Source: JBBDIO01 sp040880365
Lineage (GTDB): Bacteria; Chloroflexota; Anaerolineae; Caldilineales; Caldilineaceae
NCBI GenBank assembly: GCA_040880365.1
Contig: JBBDIO010000100.1
Span: forward strand, 1 to 37,661
DNA length: 37,661 nucleotides
Direction of reading: 5' to 3'
Shown: positions 25,485 to 32,301 of the stretch, in pieces
Position numbering within the stretch: position 1 is the stretch's first letter
Layout: every line of letters begins with the position of its first letter
The notes under the pieces: generated by a model
The model's input: only the letters and a program-made list of their open reading frames with translations
Databases searched by the model: none
What the model was told of the DNA's origin: nothing
Translations under genes and position numbers: made by a program

Positions 25485-26750
25485 ATGGAACGTATTCCTT
25501 TGGCGATTGTTGGTTGCGGTGGTATGGGACACCGCCATCTGTTTGGTTTGGCCGAATTGCACCGGGCCGGACTTTCCCCCTTCGAAATTGTGGCCGCATG
25601 TGATCCGGTAACTGATAATGCCGAATCTCTGGCGCAAGAGGCCGAGAAGCTGCTGGGTACACGCCCGGCGGTCGAGGCGGACATTTCCCAGCTGGGCAAG
25701 CATGGCGTGGCTGCGGTGGATATCACCACCACCCCGCGCTATCATCACAATCTGGCCGTCACCGCGTTGGAAAATGGTTGGCACGCCATGATCGAGAAGC
25801 CCGTGGCGCTGACGGTGCGCGCCTGTAACCTGATTCGCAACGCAGCGGCCAAAAACAATCAGATTGTGAGTGTCGCCGAAAACTATCGCCGCGATCCCAT
25901 CAACCGCCTGGGCAAGGCTTTGCTGGATGCGGGCGCAATCGGGACGCCGCGCTTTATGCTGCACAACACGGCGGGCGGCAGCAATCTGATGACCATTTCG
26001 GTCTGGCGTCACCAGAAAGACCAGAGTGGTGTATTGCTGGATGTGGGCGTGCACTTTGCCGATATCATGGAGTATTATCTGGGCGATATCGATACGATCT
26101 ATGCCCAGGTTCGCTTGCATGAACCAATTCGCTATAACCCCGCGGCCGATGGCGGCGAAAACGCCTCCAATCCTGCGGGCGTGTATGGGCGGTGGCAGCG
26201 GCAGATGCCGGCACAGTTTGAAGCCACGGCAGAAGATGCTGCCTATGCGACTCTTACCTTTAAGAGTGGCGTAGTTGCCCAATATCTGGAAGAACACTCG
26301 GCCCACGGCAAGGGGATGTGGATTCGCGAGATTCACGGTTCGCGCGGGTCGATGGAACTGCCGCGCGACCGCAGCGGCAACCCGTTGAAGCTGCTTATCG
26401 AGCGCAATGAAGTGGTGGAAGGCGAAGCCCTGCTCGACATGGTGCCCGACTTCCGGCTCGACAAAGCCACGGCGACCCTCTTTGGCGGCGAGCGACTCTG
26501 GCGCTATGAGCAGCCCTTTGAAGAAACCGACCGCAAGCTGCTGGCGGTGGAATATGCCGACTTTGGCGGGGCCATTCTGGGCGAACATCCCATTGAGGTG
26601 GATATCACCCAGGGCACGCGCTCGGTTGCCGTTTCCTATGGCATTTTGGAATCGGGCGTCGCGGGACGGCCTGTGACCATGGACGAGATGCTCAACGAAG
26701 AGATCAGCGCCTATCAGCGTGAGATTGACGAAGGGATGGGAATTGCATGA
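25485..26750 (+). CDS. Gfo/Idh/MocA-family oxidoreductase, long form
   Basis: A 421-residue enzyme, longer than the usual 330-380. The nucleotide motif is IVGCGGMGHRH (about 8-18), with IEKPVALT (Glu104-Lys105-Pro106). SVAENYRRDPINRLGKALL and LLDVGVHFADIMEYYLG are the conserved later segments, including the His of the substrate domain. An insertion of about 50 residues after that (RLHEPIRYNPAADGGENASN) sets it apart. GGAG precedes the ATG. Its stop overlaps the next start as ATGA (26747-26750), so the two are coupled. Confidence 0.93.
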   Translation: MERIPLAIVGCGGMGHRHLFGLAELHRAGLSPFEIVAACDPVTDNAESLAQEAEKLLGTRPAVEADISQLGKHGVAAVDITTTPRYHHNLAVTALENGWHAMIEKPVALTVRACNLIRNAAAKNNQIVSVAENYRRDPINRLGKALLDAGAIGTPRFMLHNTAGGSNLMTISVWRHQKDQSGVLLDVGVHFADIMEYYLGDIDTIYAQVRLHEPIRYNPAADGGENASNPAGVYGRWQRQMPAQFEATAEDAAYATLTFKSGVVAQYLEEHSAHGKGMWIREIHGSRGSMELPRDRSGNPLKLLIERNEVVEGEALLDMVPDFRLDKATATLFGGERLWRYEQPFEETDRKLLAVEYADFGGAILGEHPIEVDITQGTRSVAVSYGILESGVAGRPVTMDEMLNEEISAYQREIDEGMGIA

Positions 26751-27589
26751 AGCTTGGATACAGCACCTGGGGTATGCCAACGCTCCCCATTGATGAAAGT
26801 GTAGACCACATCGCCCGTCTTGGATATGATGGCATTGAGGTCTGCGTATTGCCGGGCTGGTCGACGGAGATCAGCACGTTGGATGATGCAGAACGGCGGC
26901 GGATTCTCAAGCTGATCAACGACGCGGGCCTGACTTTGTCGGCGATTGCCGGACATGCCAGCCTGTTGGAAGCGGACGAGACCGCCCATGCCGCCAACGT
27001 GGCGCGCATCAAGGCGGGCATCGATCTGGCATTGGAGTGGCAGCAGGGCGACGAGCCGCCGTTTGTCAATACGCTTTCGGGCGGACGCAGCGAAAATTGG
27101 GATGAGCAGCAGGATTTCTTTGTAGAGCGACTCGCCCCGGTGGTGGAATATGCCGCGCAACAGGGCGTGATCCTGGCAATGGAGCCGCATGTGCATGGCC
27201 TGGTCGATACGCCGGATCGCACGCTGGTTATTCTGGAAAAGATCAATTCGCCGTTTCTCAAGGTGAACTTCGATATCAGCCATTTTGATATTCTGGGCAT
27301 GACCACCGAAGAAAGCGTGGCGGCACTGGTGCCCCATTCGGTGCATACCCATGTGAAGGATCAGCGGGGTCAGGTGCCCAACTATGAGTTCCTGACGCCG
27401 GGTGAGGGCGATTTCGACTATGTGGAATATCTGCTGGCAATGCAGAATCACGGCTACGATGGCTTTATCAATGCCGAGGTGAGCAAGATGCGCCAGGCCA
27501 AACCGGGCTTCGATCCGGTGGCGGCGGTGGAGCTTTCCTATCGAACGCTGGCCGCGGCCTTTGAGAAGGCAGGCATCGACCGCAAGTAA
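26747..27589 (+). CDS. Xylose-isomerase-like TIM-barrel sugar isomerase/epimerase, second copy
   Basis: A 280-residue TIM barrel with metal ligands Glu146 (AMEPHVHG), Asp176 and His179 (NFDISHFDI), His202 (HTHVKD) and Glu244 (INAEVSK). It is distinct from the enzyme at 20418. The 4-base overlap with the upstream Gfo/Idh/MocA gene suggests the two products act on one pathway intermediate. The pairing resembles keto-glycoside cleavage or inositol systems. It is the last gene before the bidirectional terminator. Confidence 0.9.
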   Translation: MKLGYSTWGMPTLPIDESVDHIARLGYDGIEVCVLPGWSTEISTLDDAERRRILKLINDAGLTLSAIAGHASLLEADETAHAANVARIKAGIDLALEWQQGDEPPFVNTLSGGRSENWDEQQDFFVERLAPVVEYAAQQGVILAMEPHVHGLVDTPDRTLVILEKINSPFLKVNFDISHFDILGMTTEESVAALVPHSVHTHVKDQRGQVPNYEFLTPGEGDFDYVEYLLAMQNHGYDGFINAEVSKMRQAKPGFDPVAAVELSYRTLAAAFEKAGIDRK

Positions 27590-27612
27590 GCGATCTGTGC
27601 GTGGCGTAGTCG

Positions 27613-27670
27613 CAACGCCAATTAAAAAGACGCTGGCCTATCTCGGCTAGCGTCTTTTTAATTGGCGTTG
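27613..27670. terminator. 58-bp near-perfect palindrome, bidirectional intrinsic terminator
   Basis: Arms 27613-27638 and 27645-27670 form a 26-bp stem (one G-T pair) around the loop TATCTC. Each strand carries the run GCGTCTTTTT in its second arm. The inner stem, followed by five T, would stop transcription arriving from either side. It sits between the plus-strand catabolic operon (stop at 27589) and the minus-strand oxidase operon (ctaB stop at 27694). Confidence 0.9.
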
Positions 27671-27682
27671 GGGTGGAGCAGC

Positions 27683-27706
27683 TACCAGGGCAGTTACCAG
27701 GGCAAA
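27683..27706. repeat. 12-bp tandem duplication over the ctaB stop codon
   Basis: TACCAGGGCAGT (27683-27694) and TACCAGGGCAAA (27695-27706). Read on the minus strand this is two in-frame units encoding Leu-Pro-Trp-stop, so ctaB has a second stop in the same frame four codons on. Confidence 0.85.
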
Positions 27707-28710
27707 TGCCAGCTCAGGTCACCGACCAGCGCGGGGGCCTGATAGAACAGGCGGTCGACGCCCATCGCGAGAAAGAGCAACGCCAGGTGGAGCAGGCTAT
27801 AGCGATAGAGTCGCCAGATGTTCTGCGCCGTAGGCGATTGACGGATGGCATGTGCCTGCCAGAGGAACACGCCGTTGATGACCAGCGATAGCCCACAATA
27901 GACCGGCCCCAACATGCCCAATGCGACCGGCGCCAGGCTGATCAACAGCAGCAAAATGCTGTAGAGCAGGATCTGGTTGTGGGTTTCGCGGTCCCCCGCG
28001 ACCACGGGCAGCATGGGCACGTGTGCGGCGCGATATTCCTTCTGCCGCATGAGCGCCAACGCCCAAAAGTGGGGCGGCGTCCAGTAGAAGACGATCAGAA
28101 AGAGGATGATGGGCAATAGTGAAATCTCGTTGGCGACCGCAGCCCAGCCGACCAGGGGCGGTATGGCGCCGGCGGCCCCACCGATTACAATGTTCTGCGT
28201 GCTCGACCGTTTGAGCATCCAGGTGTAGATCACCACATAGTAGAAGATGCCCGCCAATGCCAGGCTGGCGGCAAGCAGGTTGACGGTGAGCCAGAGTTGC
28301 ACGAAGCTCAACGCGCTTAGCGCCAGCCCAAAGCCCAGCACCTGCACGGGGGTCATGCGTCCCGAAGGCAGGGGGCGGCGTTTGGTGCGCACCATGACGT
28401 GATCGATATCCCGATCGAAAAACTGGTTGATGGCATTGGCGCCACCCGCAGCCAGAAAGCCACCCACCATTGTCCATAGGATGAGCATCCCGCCGGGGGC
28501 CTCGCTGCCCGCCAGGAACATGGGCACCAATGTTACCACTAGCAGAAGTGAAATGATACGCGGCTTGGTGAGGGCCACATAGTCGGCAACGCCATGCGTT
28601 GCACGCACTTTGGTGTGTATGGGGGTGTGCGCCGGAGCGTGTGCCGAGGTCGGCGGCTCGGATACTGTCGGGGCGCTTTGCCGCGTATCTAATAGGGTCG
28701 CGTCCTGCAC
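27694..28710 (-). CDS. ctaB: Protohaem IX farnesyltransferase (haem O synthase)
   Basis: A 338-residue polytopic prenyltransferase. It joins a farnesyl group to haem B to make haem O for the oxidase. The Asp-rich motif is NAINQFFDRDIDHVMVRTKR, followed by RRPLPSGR; GGAAGAIPPLVGW is also conserved. The first 45 residues are polar and Pro/Thr-rich before VADYVALTKPRIISL. The GTG at 28710 shares one base with the SURF1 stop and has AAAGG about 8 bases before it; the frame is open further upstream, but that is SURF1 in another frame. Last gene of the oxidase operon. Confidence 0.95.
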   Translation of the reverse strand: MQDATLLDTRQSAPTVSEPPTSAHAPAHTPIHTKVRATHGVADYVALTKPRIISLLLVVTLVPMFLAGSEAPGGMLILWTMVGGFLAAGGANAINQFFDRDIDHVMVRTKRRPLPSGRMTPVQVLGFGLALSALSFVQLWLTVNLLAASLALAGIFYYVVIYTWMLKRSSTQNIVIGGAAGAIPPLVGWAAVANEISLLPIILFLIVFYWTPPHFWALALMRQKEYRAAHVPMLPVVAGDRETHNQILLYSILLLLISLAPVALGMLGPVYCGLSLVINGVFLWQAHAIRQSPTAQNIWRLYRYSLLHLALLFLAMGVDRLFYQAPALVGDLSWHLPW

Positions 28711-29627
28711 TATGGATGACCTTTCTGGGGTGGCGCTTGATGATAGGCGAGTCGCGGCGCATCGGTAGGAACCGAAGTAGGAACCGAAGCATCGGGTGAC
28801 TGTGCCGGTGACTCTGCGAGCGACTCTGCGGGTGACTGTGCAGGCAAGTCGGAATCTTCCGGGCCTTGCGCAGCCAGCATGGTTGTCCGCGTTTCTATGT
28901 GATTGATGAAGAAGAAATAGCCCACACCCAGAATCAACGCAAACATAAACCACTGAATAGCATAGCTGAAGTGGGAACCTTCGTCCAGCGCCAATGGTTC
29001 GGCGCGATAGGGCAGTGCGTTGGCGGCGCGGCCTTCTTCGGGCAATTGATAGATGAAAACCGGCAACAGATCGTAGGGCATCTGGGGTTGCACGGCATCG
29101 ATATTCAGGCGAAACCACTCGGTTTGCGGGGTCGCCGGTGGGGTGGGTGCGGTGCCCGAAGGCAACAATTGGGTTTCCTGGATCAAGCCGATGACCGGGG
29201 TATCGGCAGCTTCTTCGAATTGGGGCCAGAATTCGGGTGCGGCCTGGTTGCCGGGCACCCAGCCGCGGGCGACCAGCACTGCCTGATTGTTGTCCAACAC
29301 CAGTGGTGTTACCAGAACCACACCGGGGATGTTGTCGCGAATCTGTTGTGTCAGCAGAATTTGATTCGCATAGTCGAACTCGCCTGCGGCCTGGATACGC
29401 CGATATTCCAGCTCATCCAATAGGGGGGGCAAGGCATTGGCGTTGAGATCAAAGGGGGGCTGATTCCAACGGTCGGCGACGGTATGGTTGTAGGCGCGGC
29501 GCTGGTCCAGCCGATCCAACTGCCAGAAGCCCAGGTTGATGAGCACGATGACACCGGCGATGACAACGAGCGTGGTCAGCCACCAGCGCCGATTGAAAAG
29601 TTTTGTAACTACGTTTAGTGATCCCAC
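28710..29627 (-). CDS. SURF1-family cytochrome oxidase assembly protein
   Basis: A 305-residue protein with two membrane helices: about 16-36, then the SURF1 motif NLGFWQLDRLDQRRAYN, and near the end FMFALILGVGYFFFINH. The periplasmic loop between them helps insert haem a into subunit I. The GTG at 29627 is chosen because TGGAGA lies 5 bases before it; an in-frame ATG at 29690 would add 21 polar residues and lacks a ribosome site. The tail is a run of Ala/Glu/Ser/Pro repeats (ESLAESPAQSPDASVPT), partly made of a 12-bp tandem duplication at 28765-28788. Confidence 0.9.
   Translation of the reverse strand: MGSLNVVTKLFNRRWWLTTLVVIAGVIVLINLGFWQLDRLDQRRAYNHTVADRWNQPPFDLNANALPPLLDELEYRRIQAAGEFDYANQILLTQQIRDNIPGVVLVTPLVLDNNQAVLVARGWVPGNQAAPEFWPQFEEAADTPVIGLIQETQLLPSGTAPTPPATPQTEWFRLNIDAVQPQMPYDLLPVFIYQLPEEGRAANALPYRAEPLALDEGSHFSYAIQWFMFALILGVGYFFFINHIETRTTMLAAQGPEDSDLPAQSPAESLAESPAQSPDASVPTSVPTDAPRLAYHQAPPQKGHP
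28765..28788. repeat. 12-bp tandem duplication in the SURF1 tail
   Basis: GTAGGAACCGAA occurs exactly at 28765-28776 and 28777-28788. On the minus strand it adds four codons in frame (Ser-Val-Pro-Thr twice). Confidence 0.9.
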
Positions 29628-29717
29628 AAATTCTCCACAAAATGGGGCACGGCCCCATTGAAACAAGACTTCCGCATCTTCTTGCCGCATTTTATCTGCC
29701 GCGCCCGGTTGTCGGGC

Positions 29718-30395
29718 TCAGCGTTCCGTTTCCGGTGATACGGCTTCCGGTGATGCGCGGCGTGTGGCTGGTTTGCGGACCGCGCGCCGCGCTGCCGGGG
29801 GCGAAGGCGTGACGGCTTGCCGTGACCAGATCGCCCACAAAACAATGGCAACGACCAATGTAAACGCGCCGCCGCCGACTAGCGTCCAATTGACGGGGCG
29901 GGGCGGCAGGGCCTCAATGCTAAAGCCCGCTGCGCCAGTCCCGCGTTCACCCTCTACCTGAATTTCTATATCCCAGACGCCGGCTTCGGGCAGTTCGAAA
30001 TCGGTTTCATAATAAAAACTGTTCAGAAATTCCAAAGGCGTAGCGGTAAGCGTCAAGGTTTGTGCACTTGTCGCATGGTTCAGAACTACCTGCACATGGG
30101 CATCGATTACCGGCATTTCTGTATCTCCGGCAGGTATGGCAACCGCAACGTCTACATGCACTTCTCCTGCGCGCCACGGGTCGGGCGTGGTCCAGGCATA
30201 GAGGCGATAGGGACCTGCTTCTGCGCCGCCAAGTTGTGGCGTGCCGCCACCATGCGCCCACACGCTCATCGGCAGAGACGCAACTATTGCCACGCTTGCC
30301 AGTACTACACCTGACAGCAGGAGCCCCAGGCGTTGCGGCTTGCGCCCTCTGCTGCCTGCGCTGCTTCTGCTGGCTGTGTGGTGCGGGTATGTCAC
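29718..30395 (-). CDS. Exported membrane-anchored protein, FixH/YtkA-like (tentative)
   Basis: About 225 residues: an N-terminal signal or anchor (about 23-45, ending MSVWAHGGG), a beta-rich external domain (about 60-165; GPYRLYAWTTPDPWRAGEV, then FYYETDFELPEAGVWDIEI), a membrane helix (about 175-193) and an Arg/Pro-rich cytoplasmic tail. The layout resembles FixH/YtkA-type proteins that accompany oxidase or copper genes, but the match is loose. Its GTG start overlaps the ctaG stop as GTGA, so it is coupled to it. The location suggests a helper in oxidase or copper-centre assembly. Confidence 0.6.
   Translation of the reverse strand: MTYPHHTASRSSAGSRGRKPQRLGLLLSGVVLASVAIVASLPMSVWAHGGGTPQLGGAEAGPYRLYAWTTPDPWRAGEVHVDVAVAIPAGDTEMPVIDAHVQVVLNHATSAQTLTLTATPLEFLNSFYYETDFELPEAGVWDIEIQVEGERGTGAAGFSIEALPPRPVNWTLVGGGAFTLVVAIVLWAIWSRQAVTPSPPAARRAVRKPATRRASPEAVSPETER
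29730..29759. repeat. 15-bp tandem duplication at the end of the FixH/YtkA-like gene
   Basis: TTCCGGTGATACGGC (29730-29744) and TTCCGGTGATGCGCG (29745-29759). On the minus strand it yields the in-frame pair SPEAV-SPETE just before the stop. Confidence 0.8.
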
Positions 30396-31390
30396 TGGCT
30401 TGAACCCGGCGCCAGTTTGTGCGCAGATGTTCCGGCGCGCACATCTTCTGCCCCATCTGCCGGCATATCTGTCAGCGTAGGATTTGCGCCGTTGGACAGT
30501 TCAGTCACACTGCGCTCATGCACAGATGCCTTGACAGATGTCTTGATGGGCGTCTTGGCGCGGGCGAATTCGCGGGCCAGCACAATCAGCGCCGCGCCGA
30601 TAAACATCTGGCTGCCCATAATCCACATAATCGCGCCGCCCAGCATTTGATCTTGTTCCACCGAGAAGCCCCAGAAACGGGGCACGGACTCGTAATAGGT
30701 ATAGAGAATGCTGGTGGAAAAAGCAATCGAAATTCCAACCGCCATATTGGGCGGGATTTGGGTCAAGAGATAGCCGATGCGCATCCACGGCAAAATTCGG
30801 CCGTGGAGATTGGGCGCGCTGCCGATGACATGCCACCAGAACAACATAGAGGCACTGAAAAACGATATATGCTGAATATCGTGGACCCAATCCAGGCGCA
30901 GGGCCGTGTTGTAGGCGATTGGATCGTGCCAGCCATAATAGACGGTGATCAAAACCAGCCAGGCAATGCCGGGGCGTGTCGCGGCTGTCAGGACTCGCCG
31001 GAAACGCGCGTTGCGCGCGAACAGCCCCCCAACTGCGACGCGCACGCGGGCAGGCATTCCCCAGAGTACAAAGGGAAACGGATTGCCCAGCAATATCAGC
31101 GGCGCGGCAAAAAACATGGTTAACTTGTGCTGCACCATGTGCATCAGGAGCAGCTGTCCACCCAGGCGATCCACCGGCGACATGAGCGAGATGATAAGGA
31201 TGAGTATGCCCGCCCAATAGGCGATCAGACGACGCACCAGATAGCGGCGCGGCGTCAGTTTGTGTGCCTGGACCTGGATACGCAAACGCCGCCAGCCCAG
31301 GGTATACAGCACAGCCCACGGAACAATGACGGCGAGTACTTCAAGGCGCCACTCCCACGGACCGAGCAACGCCTGAAAAAGCGGATGCAT
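30392..31390 (-). CDS. ctaG: Cytochrome c oxidase assembly factor CtaG (caa3 type)
   Basis: A 332-residue polytopic protein of the caa3_CtaG family, needed in Bacillus for caa3 oxidase assembly, with a proposed copper role. Conserved His-bearing segments are LLLMHMVQHKLTMFFAAPL, YYGWHDPIAYN and WVHDIQHISFFSASMLFWWH. About seven membrane helices are followed by a polar tail of about 55 residues. It starts 6 bases after the coxC stop. It is unrelated in sequence to the proteobacterial Cox11 protein, which has also been called CtaG. Confidence 0.93.
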   Translation of the reverse strand: MHPLFQALLGPWEWRLEVLAVIVPWAVLYTLGWRRLRIQVQAHKLTPRRYLVRRLIAYWAGILILIISLMSPVDRLGGQLLLMHMVQHKLTMFFAAPLILLGNPFPFVLWGMPARVRVAVGGLFARNARFRRVLTAATRPGIAWLVLITVYYGWHDPIAYNTALRLDWVHDIQHISFFSASMLFWWHVIGSAPNLHGRILPWMRIGYLLTQIPPNMAVGISIAFSTSILYTYYESVPRFWGFSVEQDQMLGGAIMWIMGSQMFIGAALIVLAREFARAKTPIKTSVKASVHERSVTELSNGANPTLTDMPADGAEDVRAGTSAHKLAPGSSQ

Positions 31391-31396
31391 AGTGAT

Positions 31397-31990
31397 CTAA
31401 TGTACCGGCGAACCAATCAGGTAGAGCGCCGGGTAGAAGAAAATCCAGACCAGATCCACATAGTGCCAGTAGATGGCGCAGGCTTCCACGCCCCAGTGTT
31501 GCTGGGGAGAGTAGGAGCCTTTGCGACCCAGATTGTAGACGATGGCAATGAAGATCAGTCCGCTGATGACATGGATGGCGTGCATCCCGGTCATCAGAAA
31601 GACAATCGCCCCGTATACATTATCCCACGGGGTAAGATGGCCCTCATAGAGGGCAGGAAACAGACCCCATTCGAAGATCATCACGCCCAGCAGAAAGATG
31701 GAGCCGAGCACAAAGGTGATGATTAACCCGCGCTGAAAGGTTTTGCGGTCGCCGTGTTCGATGGCGGTTTCGGCCATATTCATAGAGAAGCTACTGACCA
31801 GCAGCACAGCCGTAACAATCAGGCCGATGGTCTGATCCAGCTCGGGGCGGGTCCCGCCCCAGAGATAGAAACGCGCGGCCAGAATGCCCCCAAACAGGAA
31901 CGCTTCCGACGCGAAAAAGAGCCACAGGCCCAGACGGTTGTTGCGCAGTGTAATGGCATAGTTGTGCACGGTATTGGCGACGGCACTCAT
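31397..31990 (-). CDS. coxC: Cytochrome c oxidase subunit III
   Basis: A 197-residue five-helix subunit III, the short form usual in aa3/caa3 oxidases of Gram-positive bacteria and Chloroflexota. LGLWLFFASEAFLFGGI, GMHAIHVISGLIF and EACAIYWHYVDLVWIFFYP are diagnostic. GGAGG lies about 10 bases before the ATG, inside the end of the subunit IV gene. It lies between subunit IV (3 bases) and ctaG (6 bases). Confidence 0.97.
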   Translation of the reverse strand: MSAVANTVHNYAITLRNNRLGLWLFFASEAFLFGGILAARFYLWGGTRPELDQTIGLIVTAVLLVSSFSMNMAETAIEHGDRKTFQRGLIITFVLGSIFLLGVMIFEWGLFPALYEGHLTPWDNVYGAIVFLMTGMHAIHVISGLIFIAIVYNLGRKGSYSPQQHWGVEACAIYWHYVDLVWIFFYPALYLIGSPVH

Positions 31991-31993
31991 GAC

Positions 31994-32197
31994 CTAGTGA
32001 CCTCCCTCTTGGGACCAGAGACGAGAAATGTGCATATAATAATTGACAACAGCAATGGCCTTAAAGAGCGCCAATAAGAGCAGAATAATCGTGCTGGGGA
32101 AATAGAGACCAGCGTAATATTCGATCACCGTCAGAACCAGCAGCACAATAAAAATTGTGGTGCTGAGCCGATAGGCGGCTGTGCGCTTTTCACTCAT
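31994..32197 (-). CDS. Cytochrome c oxidase subunit IV, prokaryotic type
   Basis: A 67-residue protein with two membrane helices (about IFIVLLVLTVIEYYAGLYF and IILLLLALFKAIAVVNYYM), ending HISRLWSQEGGH. The second helix with K-A and YYMHI is the pattern of COX4_pro. The ATG at 32197 is chosen because GGAG lies about 10 bases upstream and the product begins directly before the helix; the frame is open further, into the hairpin. It probably stabilises the oxidase. Confidence 0.88.
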   Translation of the reverse strand: MSEKRTAAYRLSTTIFIVLLVLTVIEYYAGLYFPSTIILLLLALFKAIAVVNYYMHISRLWSQEGGH

Positions 32198-32230
32198 GGT
32201 TTTAGCTCTCCACGAATCCTCAGATTTGTA

Positions 32231-32293
32231 TTGAGCAGACACGTTATCCGGTTTACCTGGCCGAACATGCAACGGGATAACGTATCTGCTCAA
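32231..32293 (-). promoter_or_regulatory. Intercistronic hairpin between coxA and subunit IV
   Basis: Arms 32231-32249 and 32275-32293 are 19-bp inverted copies with one difference; in the minus-strand transcript the odd position is a G-U pair, so the RNA stem is fully paired. The loop is 25 bases. It begins 8 bases after the coxA stop. No T-run follows on the minus strand. It may mark an RNA end or set the ratio of coxBA to the downstream subunits. Confidence 0.65.
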
Positions 32294-32301
32294 CCTTGTT
32301 G

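Noticed and set aside
25413..26780. Minus-strand open frame of 455 codons
   Set aside because: It is antisense to a canonical Gfo/Idh/MocA gene with a strong ribosome site on the other strand.
28711..29118. N-terminal extension of ctaB to an upstream start
   Set aside because: The added 136 codons are SURF1 read in another frame. A GTG at 28710 with a good ribosome site fits the family length.
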